Source: Boesenbergia rotunda (taxonomy: Eukaryota; Streptophyta; Magnoliopsida; Zingiberales; Zingiberaceae). Taken from it: a stretch of 64,000 nt of DNA. Position 1 is the first letter of the stretch; every line of letters begins with the position of its first letter. Where the stretch lies: assembly GCA_024364735.1 (NCBI GenBank), contig JAGFNQ010001609.1, positions 186,001 through 250,000 on the forward strand. Direction: 5' to 3'. A program made the position numbers and the translations under genes. Below, piece by piece: positions 48,148 to 60,432 of the stretch. The notes under the pieces are model-generated. The model worked only from the letters and a program-made list of their open reading frames with translations, was not told the origin of the DNA and searched no databases.

Positions 48148-51100
48148 CCGAAGAAGAGGACAAGCAAATTCTTGTCGGCTCTGAAAGCAAGGAAGATGTT
48201 AGAAAAGGGATGCTCTGGATTTCTAGCTCATGTGGTTGATACCAATCCTACAGAGGGCCCGAAGCTAGGAGACGTCAAAGTCGTATGCAATTACCCAGAG
48301 GTATTTCCCGATGACTTACCAGGGTTAGCACCCGAAAGAGATATAGAATTTGCAATTGAGTTGGTTCCTGGTACTAACCCCATTTCTAAGGCACCGTACC
48401 GTATGGCGCCAACGGAATTAAAGGAATTACAAGGACAGTTACAAGAGCTGCTTGACAAGGGACTCATCCGCCCTAGTCATTCCCCCTGGGGAGCTCCCGT
48501 ACTGTTCGTGAAAAAGAAGGATGGGTCGATGCGAATGTGTATCGACTATCGGGCGCTGAACAACGTGATTATCAAGAACAGGTACCCTCTACCCAGGATA
48601 GATGACCTGTTCGATCAACTGAAGGGAGCCACGGTTTTCTCTATGATTGACCTGAGATCTGGTTATCACCAAGTTAGGGTGAAAAAGGAGGATATACCGA
48701 AGACGGCTTTCCGAACCAGATACGGACATTATGAGTTCATAGTTATGCCATTTGGAGTTACCAATGCTCCAGCTATGTTTATGGACTTAATGAATCGGGT
48801 ATTCTCAGCATTCCTCGACAGATTTGTGATCGTCTTTATCGACGATATTCTGATATATTCGAGAACTCCCGAAGAACATGCTGAGCACCTGAGTATAGTA
48901 CTACAGATTCTTCAGAAGGAACAACTGTATGCTAAATTTTCCAAATGCGAGTTCTGGCTCGATCAAGTATCATTCTTGGGACATGTTATCTCCAAGGAAG
49001 GAGTAATGGTGGACCCAATTAAAATTGAAGCTGTGAGTAACTGGACCAGACCCAAGAATGCCAGCGAAATCAGAAGTTTCCTCGGGCTAGCAGGCTATTA
49101 CAGAAAATTCGTAGAGAACTTCTCTCGGATTGCAGCCCCTATGACAGCTCTTACAAAGAAAGACAAGAAATATGTATGGACCGAGGAATGTGAGAAGAGC
49201 TTTACTGAACTGAAAAGGAGGCTGACTAGCGCTCCAATATTGACTCTTTCAGAGAGTGATATGGGTTTCGATATGTACAGCGACACATCCAAACTTGGAC
49301 TCGGAGCTGTGCTTATGCAAAATGGGAAGGTAATTGCCTATGCCTCTAGGCAACTGAAGGAACATGAAAGAAACTATCCTACCCATGACTTAGAGTTAGC
49401 AGCGATGGTCTTTGCACTGGAAATATGGAGGCACTATCTATATGGAACTCAGTGTAAAGTTTATACAGATCATCAGAGTCTGCGGTATTTCTTCACCCAG
49501 AAAGATCTGAATATGAGACAACGCAGATGACTTGAATTGGTCAAGGATTATGACTGTGAGATCCTGTACCATCCGGGAAAAGCCAACAAGGTAGCCGATG
49601 CTCTCAGTAGAAAATCATGTGCTGCTTTGGTGTCTTTATCAGCTTTGTCCCAACCCTTAGGGGAAGAAATTATGAATTACGGGATTGAAATCATATCAGG
49701 ACAGTTATCCACCCTGATGATTGCACCAACATTATTCGACGATATTCTGGAAAAGCAGAATCATGATCCGAGTCTTCAGAGAATCAAGCAAGAGGTTCTC
49801 GAAAGCAAGGACGATGGATTTAGAATTTCGGACAGTGGAGTTTTATATCTTCGGGACCGATTATGTGTTCCCGACGACTCCGACTTATAGACAAGAATCC
49901 TTGAGGAAGCTCACGGAACACCTTATGCGATGCATCCTGGGTCTACCAAGATGTATCAAGATCTGAAGAGCAAGTTTTGGTGGTCCGGTATGAAGCGAGA
50001 TGTAGCCCACTATATCAGTATGTGTTTGACCTGCCAGAGGGTCAAAGCAGAACACCAGAGGCCTGGAGGGGTTTTGCAACCTCTGTCTATCCCCGAGTGG
50101 AAATGGGAAGACATCTCCATGGATTTCATCTCTGGGCTACCTAGAACGACGAATGGATATGATGGTATATGGGTTATTGTGGATAGACTCACCAAGTCTG
50201 CCCATTTTCTGGCTATTAGGATGACCTACTCAGTGGAGCAGTTCGCTCAACTGTACGTCAAGGAAATTATTCGACTGCACGGGGTTCCCAAGACCATCAT
50301 CTCGGATCGAGATGGTCGATTTACTTCAGATTTTTGGGGACACGTGCAGAAGGCTCTTGGCACGAAGCTGAAATTTAGTACTGCCTTTCACCCCCAGACT
50401 GACGGGCAGACTGAAAGAGTAAACCAGATATTAGAGGACCTGTTACGAGCTTGTGCCTTGGATTTCAAGGGAAGCTGGTGTCGATACCTGAGCCTGGCAG
50501 AGTTTGCTTATAACAACAGTTATCAGGCTACTATCGGGATGGCACCGTACGAAGCACTATACGGAAGGAAATGCAGATCTCCTATATGCTGGCTTGAGAG
50601 TGGTGAAAAGAAGGAGATGGGACTCTAGACGGATATTATAGACGAAACCACTCAGGCTATAAAGAATATCCGCCAGAGGATAGAGACTGCTCAGAGTCGG
50701 CAGAAAAGCTACGCTGACAAGCGACGCAGACCTTTAGAGTTTGAGGTTGGGGATTCAGTATTCCTGAAAGTGGCCCCTATGAAAGGGGTAATGAGATTCG
50801 GGAAGAAAGGTAAGCTGAGTCCGAGATATGTGGGACCGTATCAGATTCTGAGACGGGTAGGCAAAGTGGCCTACGAACTGGAGTTACCGCCAGAAATGTC
50901 GGCTATCCACAATGTCTTCCATGTATCAATGCTCAGGAAATGTACCTCTGATGTGAATCAGATGATAGAGCCCCAACCAGTACAAGATCAAGAGAACCTA
51001 AGTTCCGAACGCCGACCTATTCAAATCTTAGACCGGGAAGTCAAAAAGCTAAGGAATAAGGAAGTACCCTTAGTAAAGGTTCTGTGGCGGAACGAACAAT

Positions 51101-51162
51101 TTGAAGAAGCCACGTGGGAACGAGAGGAGGCAATACGATTAAAGTATCCGGAATTATTTTAA
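48148..51162 (+). pseudogene. Chromovirus RT, RNase H, integrase and chromodomain (three in-frame stops)
   Basis: Coding resumes right after the T2 duplication. Reverse transcriptase is at about 48390-49020 (VLFVKKKDGSMRMCIDYRAL; active site FIDD at 48838-48849). RNase H is at about 49255-49530 (MYSDTSKLGLGAVL; YTDHQSLRYF). Integrase has a zinc-binding HHCC region (HPGSTKMY… MCLTCQRVK, 49930-50040), a DDE core (MDFISGLP; ISDRDGRFTSDFW; the Glu in TERVNQILED) and a GPY/F module (YVGPYQILRRVG, about 50825). A C-terminal chromodomain ends the frame (ILDREVKKLRNK to KYPELF, 51030-51160). Stops are TGA 49528-49530 (at a normally conserved Trp after RQRR), TAG 49888-49890 and TAG 50626-50628. Otherwise the frame is continuous and the catalytic residues are intact. 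Confidence 0.9.
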
Positions 51163-51186
51163 AGTTCGGGACGAACTTTTTATAAG

Positions 51187-51197
51187 GTATGGAGGAT
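51187..51197 (+). other. Polypurine tract of the chromovirus
   Basis: A purine-rich GTATGGAGGAT directly before the 3' LTR start TGTAACACC at 51198, the expected plus-strand primer. Confidence 0.7.
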
Positions 51198-53982
51198 TGT
51201 AACACCCCAAAATTTTCCCATATGAAATATTATGAATTCATGAAACATTATTATTATGAAATGTTATGATGGGCTTGGTTTAATGGGCTTTGATATGGAT
51301 TAGTGCAAAATGTAATAAAAAGAAATGTAGAAAGGAGGAAGCAAGGATTGAACCTTGAACCTCCTAGTTGCACTAGTCATGTCATAACCAATGAACCAAG
51401 CCATGTTTCATGTTAGAGAATAAGAAACATGCTTGTTAAAACTAGGGAAGTGAAGAGACATGTCTCTTCATGAGAAAAGTATAAATAAGAGATGAAGAGG
51501 TTGGAATAACTTCCTCTCTTCTTCTTCCTCACTCTCCCCATCCAAAACCGAAACCTGCTCCCTTCTCCTTTTCAATTTTCAAAAAACACACCCTAGGGTT
51601 CTAACCCTAGGGAATTGGAAGGAAGAAGAATCCTTCAAGGATTTTGCCCTCTACTAGGGCCAAGAGTGCTAGAGAAGTCTAACAAGGGAAATTCTCACCT
51701 CTCCTTCAATCAAGGGTACCCTAAGGAATAAGAGAACGAGAAATTCAAGCGAAAGTATGTAAGTATCCTCTCGCCTGCAGTGTAATGGTTATTGTATGAG
51801 TTCTTCTCCTTGTAGTTTTCGAAAATGGGGATTGTACCCGTTTAGTGAGGTTCGGCCACCCCTTAGAGGAGGCCTTGGTTACTTCTTGTTACATGAGTAG
51901 ACCCTTGGAACTTAGGGTATATGTATATGTTGTTTCCTTCATGATGTTATGAACAAAATTTTAGGGTTTTGCCCTTGTATAGGTTTCGGCCAACCTCAAA
52001 GAGGAGGCCTTGGTTACTCCTTGTTGCATAGGAAGACCCCTTGGAATTTAGGGTATACTTATATGTTGTTTTCCCTACATGTTGTGATGACAAAAATTAG
52101 GGTTGAACCCCCTATAAGGTTTCGGCCAAATCATGAAGCAAAGAGGGTTTAGGGTTGTATGATTTCCTATGATGTATCCATGTTTAGTAGTGTAGACAAA
52201 GTGTTTGTGTAAATGTTTGTGTGAAACCCAAGTTCAAGAACCCTAGTTCCCCTACCCTTGACTTTCGGCCAACCCTAGAAAAATTAGGGTTTAGGGTACA
52301 TGATTATCCTAGGATGTATTCTAGGCTTAATATGTTGCATGATATGTATGTGAAGGTTAACTACCCTACGAGACATGATTATGTTTAGTAAGATGATATG
52401 TATATGCATGGGATGTCTAAATGAAATGCTTGATTGGAAATCTTAAGGTTCCCTAGCATGTGATATTCGGCCAAGGCATGAACATTAGGGATTGTGAAGG
52501 TTAAATTACCCTACGAGACATGATTATGTGAGTAAGATGATAAGTATATGCATGTGATGTTTAAATGGAATGCTTGATTGGAAATCTTAATGTCCCTAGC
52601 AGGTGATATTCGGCCAAGGCATGAGCATTAGGGTTGTGAAGGTTGATTACTCCATGATGTATGCTATGCTTAGTATGATACATGATGTATATATATGTGA
52701 TGCTTGTATGGGATGTTTGATGTCAAAGATCTAAGCTACCCTACCTTTGATTTTCGGCCAAACCCTAGGTTTAGGGTTAGGAAGGGTTAAATTAAACCAT
52801 GAAGCATGTTATGATATGAATATGATTGATGTAACCAATTTTGTCATATATAAGTATGTTAAGTGGTTGAAATATGATGTATGTATGAGCATGCCTTATA
52901 GCCCATGGGGCACCCTTATGAAATTGCATGTGATATGTATGTTAAAATGCTTGAAAGGATACTCTACTAAGTATGGGATCAAGAGCACCCGTTATGTTGT
53001 GTGGTGTGTCCCTATGGGATCATGAGCACCCTTGAAGAGTGGTGTGTCCCTTAAGAGTGGATTTGGAGTACTCCTTAGCATATATGTAAAAGCATGATAT
53101 GTATTTTACTTTGAGAGTTGTGTACCCGACTCGGAAGGGGGTCGTTAAACAAATCCGGGGTGCATGTTAACGTAAGGTCATGGCTCCGGTAGGACGGAAG
53201 GGTCCTGCTCTAATTGGTTGGTGGCTCGCTACCCCAATTCATTAGGGAACGCGGAATAGGTAACGCGCGATATGTGGTACACAACCGTGCCCAATATGAT
53301 ATGGATGTATTTTTAAGTAATACCATTATGAAATTGTTTTGAAAACATTCATTGAAACATTTATTATATGTGAAGGGTATGCTTAAGGTACTTTATACTG
53401 CATGTTTAGAAATTTTGATGTTTAGTATGCTTTGATGAACTTATGCTTATGATTTATTATGCGTACATGTTGTATTCTTTCGTATGGATTTTGCGAGTAG
53501 GACAGGATCCTTACTAAGCATTTGTGCTTACTAGTTTATGTGTTGTCTTATGCTGCAGATAAGGGTAAGGAACACTTAAACTAAAGGAAGAGGCAGGAGG
53601 CTGAAGATGTGTGGGGTGGTGGCTCGGGAAGAAAGATTTCTATATCTACATTATTATGCTTTTGTTAATGTTCCCTTGATAATGAATGCTAGTGATTAGA
53701 GTTGGTACTTTTGAATATTAGAGATTTCACTTGGATTACTCTTATATGTTGAGTTGAACTACTTGTGAACCTACCATGTTCTAATCATTAAAGCAAGATA
53801 TCTGATTGACATGCACTGACTAACATACTTAGCACTGGTAAATATTACTTGGTAGTCTTAGTCAAGCATGCTCAGTACTTAGTCCTTGCCTTGTTGTTTT
53901 AAATTTTATGCTAGAGGAAAAAAAAATATGATTGATTGTACGTAACCCCGCCCCGAGTGTAGATATAAGGGCGGGCGTTACA
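51198..53982 (+). mobile_element. Chromovirus 3' LTR
   Basis: 2785 bp, starting TGTAACACCCC and ending GGGCGTTACA. Nearly identical to the 5' LTR; visible differences are single substitutions and short indels (for example a 14-bp insertion near 52210, a repeat of GTGTTTGTGT-like text). The same seven-unit TTCGGCCA array is present. Confidence 0.9.
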
Positions 53983-53989
53983 AAACTTC

Positions 53990-54457
53990 TCAAAACTCTT
54001 TGGTAGATTGGAGGATGAGATCGACCTGGGTTTCCCTATCAATTTCTGCTCCAAGGATTTCCATCTCCTTTAGCCAAACCATCATTTTGAGAACATGTTC
54101 CCTTACGGGCATTCCCTCAATCATGGTGGTTGTTGCCAAGTTCTTCATGACCTCTTGCCTAGCGGCCCGATTATGATGTCCGAAGAGTTCATCGAGCTTG
54201 GATGTTTTATCACTGGTAATGGAAGAAGCCTGATGTTGATGACTCTGAGTCATCTCGTCTACTTCTAACAACTGCCTAAAATATTCCATCTCCTCTTCAT
54301 CATTAATTATGCTAGGCTTCTCAGCACAGAACTCGACAAGATCACACTTGGATTCCTCGGCAGTTTCGACAAAGTCTAGGTTTAATTCCCAATCATTATT
54401 ATTAAGGGCATTAAGTTGGTTTTCTCTTAGAATTAAATCAAGTGGGGCTAGATCCAT
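53990..54457 (-). pseudogene. Element C gag, N-terminal part
   Basis: The frame starts with MDLAPLDLILRENQLNALNN at 54457 and runs to the chromovirus insertion at 53987. It has a Copia gag pattern: NDWELNLDF, later YFRQLLEVDEM, KLDELFG, MPVREHVLKMMVWLKEMEILG. The rest of gag is found across the chromovirus at 40487 leftward, ending in the broken zinc knuckle. The 156 codons visible here are open, unlike the rest of the element. Confidence 0.75.
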
Positions 54458-55505
54458 TTTGAAAACACCTGAGAATCACAACAATCACACACTTTAGATT
54501 TCGAAAATAAATTGATTCCTCAAACAATAATTTTCAAAATCAACCAACACCTCACAACATCGAGAATTTCGTATGCCACGATGATGTGGACGTATACGAA
54601 TTCTACATTTGTAAGAGGAGATTTTATCCATTAATTTTATTATCTTGTCAACCTAACTTTTTGACAAATAAGATTAATAGTTGGTCCTCTTCGGCCCTAC
54701 AAATAATATCAGTGACTCCGATGGGGAGGATATTATTATTTGCATCTAAGTGTTTACCATTACATGATACTAAGAAAATTACCTCGGATTATGTGTCTTC
54801 TGATGGGGAAAATCACACGCTCCTAAATAATCTTCTATAATCTTGTCTGACCTAGTGATCCGTAGAACAAGCCCATCTAATGGGGAGGTAGGCACTCAGA
54901 GCCGACATGCAGACTTATTCGCATCACTTGTCAAATTAGTAATGGAGGCCGCGGGACCCTTAGGGTCCCTCTCCCACTTAGTTATTTATAATGAGGAATT
55001 TTCATGCACAGACATGACAAGCACATAAACCAACATAATAAACAAGAAAAATCCTAGATTCTTCCAACTATCATGGCCTTAGTCTCCAATGCGCCTCCAG
55101 TTGTGTTGCCACCTCGTCCACTCCTCCCTATCCATGCGCAAGCCTCCTTGAAGGGATCTCCGAGCCAAGATGAGAAGCTAATTATTTACATCCATCGATC
55201 CTATACTCCACGAAGGAGTGTACATATAATCTAGATCGAATGTAAATAAAAGCTCGGCTAAACATGTGCCATATTTAATTACAAAAATTAAATACCTATC
55301 TATCCTCGTCAACCTCGAGGATTCAATTAATTACAATAATACACAATCCAATCACACACAAATTATTTTAGCCATAATAGTTAGAATCTAGTGCCTGCAA
55401 CAAAGAGTTAGCCAACGCACATCACATATTATCCAGGAAAAATAAAACATATGATAATGTACAAAAAAGTAACCGAATCCTAAACACACAAAACCGGAAA
55501 CCTCA
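54458..55505 (-). other. Leader of element C
   Basis: About 1.05 kb between the primer site and the gag start. No protein domain. The plus-strand open frames here (54586-55028) are antisense and not gene-like. Confidence 0.5.
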
Positions 55506-55517
55506 GCTCTGATACCA
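55506..55517 (-). other. Primer-binding site of element C
   Basis: Minus-strand TGGTATCAGAGC, two bases inside the 5' LTR. It is the exact form common for initiator-Met tRNA priming in plant LTR elements and fixes the element as minus strand. Confidence 0.85.
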
Positions 55518-55519
55518 AT

Positions 55520-57559
55520 TGATAGGAATAGCTCGGCGGGTTTCCTAAGCGAACACGGGGTCAAACATGAGAGACTTCTCCATGTCTATGGATTAAAAAT
55601 TTAATCCGAATCGAGACCTATCTCCCAAATGATCATCTCGTCATCATATCAATCGATTCAAGTTACAACTTAGCCAAATTCAAAGTTTGAGCTTTGTAAC
55701 TCGCCGAACCGATTGACCGCGAAAAAGATGATGAGCGGATCGCTGGTTTTTATGTTTATCTTTGGGGTCCATGACATAATTAATTATCATACAATTAATT
55801 GAAGAACAATTAACAAACAATGATAACTAATTAAACACCAAATAAAATAATAAAACAAAAGAAGGAGCCAAAGAGAGATATACCTCTTTTTACCTCGCAG
55901 TCTTCTACCGTATGACCCGCCCCTCTTGGACGTCGTGTGGGTGACGATCTACCAAGACTCAGAATCACCAAGGGTCCACCAATACCACCTTCTTCAGTCC
56001 CTTTCCACTTACCAACAAAAACCCTAACCTAGGGTTTTCGGCCGGCCACCCCTTCACCTCCACCTTGCGCCGCCGGCGACCACCAACATCCAAGGAGCTC
56101 CGGCTACAAGGGAGCTGAGGTGTAGGAGGATAGGAAGAGGAAGAAGAGGAAGAAGAGGAAGAAGAAGAGAGAAAAGATCTCTTCTCCTTCTCCACAAACC
56201 CGCCGAAACCTTAGCCTCCTTCAATTACGCCGACGCCACCAAGGGAGAAAACAACCCTGTTTTCCGGCCGCCGACCACCTCTCTGCCTTGCTCCTTGCTT
56301 GGCAACACCAAGGAAGAAGAAGTGATGAAGAAGGAAGAAGAAACAGAGAAGAAGAAGAAGAAGAGAATGAGAATTCTCTTCCTCACCGCCGGCGCCGCAA
56401 TAACACAAAGAGATTGCCGCCGGCGGGTCTTTCTCCCTCTCTTCTTCCTCTTGCCGAACTCTCCTAGATCTGATTGAAGCTCCATGCCAAAGAGGAGGAG
56501 CTGATGGAGGTGGAAACCGAAGAGTACACCTCCTTCTTCCTCCCTTACACCCGACGCAAGAGAATCCCTAAGAGAGAGAGAGTAGAGAGGAATAGGGTTT
56601 TGGGATGTGGCTTTGGATGATTAATTATTGATTAATTAGCCTTGGTTTCATGACTCCCATGGGGTATATATAGGGCTACGATAGGGACCATGTGGAGGAG
56701 TTGGGTCTTGGCCTGCTAATGGATCCAAACTCGATCCATTAATGAAGAGTCATTCCACTAAAGGCCCCTTATTGAATTACCTCACCAACCCCCATATTTT
56801 CATATAGGCTCCACCTATTATGAGTACATCTATCTCCCCATGTTTGAGATATCGAATGCTCGTTGATTAATTTAAATTACTGATAATTTTAATTAATCAA
56901 CCTCTAACTCCTTGACTAGTACCACTCAACCTTATCATCAATTTGTACCATAGTCCACTTGCATGATTTAACATGATGAACCTTATGAGCTAATCAAGGG
57001 GGCATCATCATCCCGACTCACTAGGACACGAATTCCGTCAATAATCAACGGAACACTATATAAATAACATTATTTCCAAACTTACCAGGCCTATTGATTT
57101 AACAGAATAAATCTAGCCCATTGGTAAATCAAAGAAACAATAATTAAGTACATGTGCCCGTTATTATATTGGGATTCAGAGCATGTACTCCATGATATAA
57201 CCAAGCTCTGATCCAATTATGAAGTTAGTATAAATTGGATCACCTCTATTTTGGTCCTGCTCAATACACACAAAGTGCACTAGTGTAATTCTATGGTTAA
57301 GATAAACCACACCTAAATACACTACAACCATCCCGATATTTGTCCAACTTCATCTCTGTTGTGAGCCTCTTCTTATACTCTGCAAGGGACTGATAACATG
57401 ATCTTCTGTGCGTCACCACACACCATGTTATCTACAATGCAAAGTATCAGACATTTGTGCATATACTATTATAAACATGCAACATGTGATTTTGTGTTTC
57501 TCTTTCAAAACGTAGATGTTCTTATACAAAAAGCAAGACTTTTAGTATACATCCTAATA
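55520..57559 (-). mobile_element. Element C 5' LTR
   Basis: 2040 bp, plus-strand TGATAGGAATAG to ATCCTAATA. Aligns throughout with the interrupted 3' LTR at roughly 90-94% by eye. A C/T- and GAAGAAG-rich segment (55920-56590) is the counterpart of 25330-25970. The outer flank is GTTAG (57560-57564). Confidence 0.88.
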
Positions 57560-57564
57560 GTTAG

Positions 57565-58222
57565 TGTTCTTGAAATATCTCGTTGCACCAGAGGTGGACA
57601 AATCATCAATGATAAAGGCTCTAGGGTTCCCCCTAGAGGAGAAAATCTTTCTCCAAGCCATGGAGCGGAGCCCCAAAGACAAAAATCCGTCTCCAAGAGA
57701 AGAGCCCCCATTTTATAGGGGGTGCACGGGCAGCGGCACGGGCCATGCCACATGGCAGGGCCCGGGCGTGCCTTGCCGCATGGCATGGCCTGGTCGTGCC
57801 TTGCCACATAGAATGACCCCACTGTGCCTTACCTTGGAAATAAGGCACGACCTCACCATGCCCCTTTCAGCGAAGCCGACACAACCAAGGCATGGGCCGT
57901 GGAAATTTCGACAAAGTTGGCCTGGCCAGGCCATGGCTACTGGAAACCTTTCGGTGAGTGGTGCATGGGTCGTACTGCCCTACATGGTCAGGCTGTCTGG
58001 GAGCTTGGATTTGCAATTTTGCTTCTAGCCTAGGTTCCAACTCCCATTTCGCTCCATTTTCGCTCCATGTTCACTCTAATTCACATTCTATTAATGAAAA
58101 TAAGCAAGGAGTAGGTCTTTGGATAAAAAGAAGGGAAATAGCAAAGCATACAAAATAGGGTGAAATAACATAGAAGAGAGCTGAGAAAAATAAATAAATG
58201 AGCGTTAATAATAGTCTAAAAA
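57565..58222. mobile_element. Old repeat D, right part
   Basis: The continuation of the sequence interrupted at 24899. It contains a GC-rich cluster (57720-57830) with repeated words GCATGGCAT, CGTGCCTTGCC and GCACGGGCC in units of about 30-35 bp. The tail (58030-58215) resembles 1840-2050. Open frames through the GC-rich part occur on both strands and look compositional. Confidence 0.4.
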
Positions 58223-58807
58223 TGTGTCTATCCTAGCTCATCAATGACCACGATGAAGTAGCCCGACCCCTCTCCATCCACCCAAGCTGCAAGTGTCAAC
58301 GCCACCACTTCTGAACTCTCTTCCTCTCTAACCCTTCTCCAGTCATGAGCAGAGGCCCTAGTTTCCCTGTGCATCAACACTGCCTCCCCTTCTTCTTGAT
58401 GGATTCATCGCTGATAGTCATCCATCCCCACTGCGAGTTTGAGCCGATCGCCGACTAGTAGCCCCACCGTCGTATGATAATGTTGATGATCCATGCCGTG
58501 GTTGTGTTCCGTCCTCGCTGTTGTCAGAAGCCAGGTGTTTCCATTATCAGGTAAGATCAATGTAGTAGGATTTATATTGGAAAATTTTATGGTGGATATC
58601 GTTGATTGGTATGGGGATAAGTTATGGTATTTGATCGGTTTGTAGGTTTTGAATCTATCATGTTGGGGGGTGATGAATTACCTGGTAGTTTTGAAATTGT
58701 GGTTTTCTTATTAATACCATATTATTCATTTCAAAATTGATCATAGCGTTTTTGAACCTATAGTTGTGTTTATTCAGATGGGATCCATGGTTATGACATC
58801 TAAAGTT
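58223..58807. other. Unassigned sequence
   Basis: The first 300 bp are C/T-rich and the rest AT-rich. No domain, RNA gene or repeat copy is recognised. It ends at the start of a family-C LTR fragment. Confidence 0.35.
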
Positions 58808-60432
58808 GTTGGGTATGGCTTGGCGGTTTCACAAGCAACCACGGGGTCGAACCTGAGAGACCTCTCTATGTCTACAGATTAAAAATTTAATCAGAATAGA
58901 GACCCGACTCCCAAACGACCGTCTCGTCGTCGTGTTAATTAACTCAAGTCACAACTTAGCCAAAACCATGGTTAAGGCCTTGTAACTTTCCGAGTTAATT
59001 AACCGCGGAAAAGACGATGAATGGATCGCCGATTTTTGTGTTTATATTCGGGGTCCATGAAATAAATTAATTATCACATTAATTATCAAATAATTAACTC
59101 ATGATAATTAATTAAACACATGCATATGATAACAAATATCAAAGCAAGAAAGTCACATGAAAACAAGAGGAGCTACGAAGAAATATACCTCGCCTTTTAC
59201 CTCACAGTCTTCTACCTTATGACCCTCCCCTCTTGGACGTCATGTGGGCGACGAGCTACCAAGACGCGGAATCACCAAGGCCACCAACCAAAACCTTCAC
59301 AGCTATCTCTTCTTCCGTCTTGTGCAAACCACCCTAGCACCTAGGTTTTCAATCCGCAGCCACCTCCCCTTCTCATGGCATGCGCCAGCAATGACAAGGA
59401 GTTGAAGTCACTTGCGGCCCTAGCTCCAAGGAGAGGATATCCCAGCCGCTACCAACTAATCCTCTCCTCCACAGCTTGCGCCGGCGATCTCGACAAAAGG
59501 AAGAAACCGGCCACCGGGAGCCCTAGCTTCAAGAAGAAGGTGTCGTGGCCTTTAGAACCGATCACCTCCTTCCCCACTTGCTCCAGCAGCCACAACAGTG
59601 GCAGAGAGGTCCTCCGATGACCTGTAGCTTGAAGGAGAAGGTCTCCCGATTGGTGAAACCGAGCTCCTCCTTCACCACTACTACCGACGACCTTTTCTTC
59701 TCAACCGCAGGGAGGGAAGAGCTCCGACGACCCCTAGCCTCAAGGTGAAGATGTCCTGGCCCTAAGAACCGATCTCCTCCTCTTGCACTAGCACCGACGG
59801 CCTCTCTTTTCCTCCACCGTGGCTTCCTCTTCCCTTATGCGCCATGTGCCCTAGAAGAGAGAGAAAGGGAGAAAATAATTAAGTTAGGTTTTCTATGGTT
59901 GATTAATTCTTGATTCATGACTCCTATGGGGTATTTATAGGGCTAAGGTAGGGACCATGAGGAGGAGTTGGTTCTTGGCCCACTAATGGATCCAAACTCG
60001 ATCCATTAATGGAGATCCATTCCGCTAAAGGATCCCATTGAACTTCCCCACCAACCCCCATATTTTCATATGAGCTCCACCTATTATGAGTCGTCCATCT
60101 CCCTGTGTTTAAGATATCGAATGCCCGATAATTAATTTATATTACTGATAGTTAAATTAATTATCCTCTTGATCCTTGATTAGTACCACTCAACCTTTTC
60201 ATCATGTCAGAGCATAGTCCACTTGCAAGATTTGACATAACAATCCTTTTGAGCTCACCAAGGGGGCATCATCATCCTGACTCACCAGGACACGGATTCC
60301 GTCAATAATCAACGATACACCATGCAGATAAAATTATTACCTAACTTACTGGGCCTATCGATCCAACAGAATAAATCTCGCCCATTGATAAATCAAAGTA
60401 ATAATTAATTAACTACATGTGCCCGTTATTAT
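58808..60432 (-). mobile_element. Family-C LTR, diverged copy interrupted by element E
   Basis: It begins near GGGTATGGCTTGGCGG (the counterpart of the family terminus TGATAGGAATAGCTCGGCGG). It follows the element-C LTRs through AAGACGATGAATGGATCGCC and CTTGGACGTCATGTGGG to GTGCCCGTTATTAT at 60432. The interior (59330-59830) differs from other copies and holds three diverged units of about 115 bp around CCTAGCTTCAAG.AGAAGGT. The remaining ~480 bp presumably lie beyond element E, outside the window. Confidence 0.75.

Larger units (their letters stand above)
40488..53982 (+). mobile_element. Tekay/Del-type chromovirus (Ty3), full length, interrupted by T2
   Basis: Termini are TGTAACACCCC and GGGCGTTACA, with AAACT duplicated at 40483-40487 and 53983-53987. 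LTRs are 40488-43265 and 51198-53982. The PBS TGGTATCATAGC starts at 43269 and the purine tract GGTATGGAGGAT ends at 51197. Order gag-PR-RT-RH-IN-chromodomain is complete. The LTRs differ by about 1-2% by eye, so insertion was recent, yet the polyprotein has four in-frame stops as well as T2. Chromodomain integrases in this lineage are thought to steer insertion to heterochromatin. Length without T2 is about 10.38 kb. Confidence 0.92.
24900..57559 (-). mobile_element. Copia element C, full length but decayed, carrying two nested elements
   Basis: The ends are TGATAGGAATAG (24900) and ATCCTAATA (57559), flanked by a GTTAG duplication at 24895-24899 and 57560-57564. Without the nested insertions it is about 8.56 kb: two LTRs of about 2.03-2.04 kb and a 4.49-kb interior. 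The PBS lies inside the 5' LTR and a polypurine tract (minus-strand GTGGGAGAT) adjoins the 3' LTR at 37529-37537. The coding part is broken everywhere, and LTR divergence of about 6-10% by eye makes it the oldest dated layer. Confidence 0.9.

Noticed and set aside
54586..55028. Two plus-strand frames right of the chromovirus
   Set aside because: They are antisense to the leader of element C, without any recognisable domain.
57398..58033. Several overlapping frames in both strands near a GC-rich cluster
   Set aside because: They span the element-C LTR junction at 57559 and a GC-rich repeat cluster. No domain, and frames on both strands are open because of composition.
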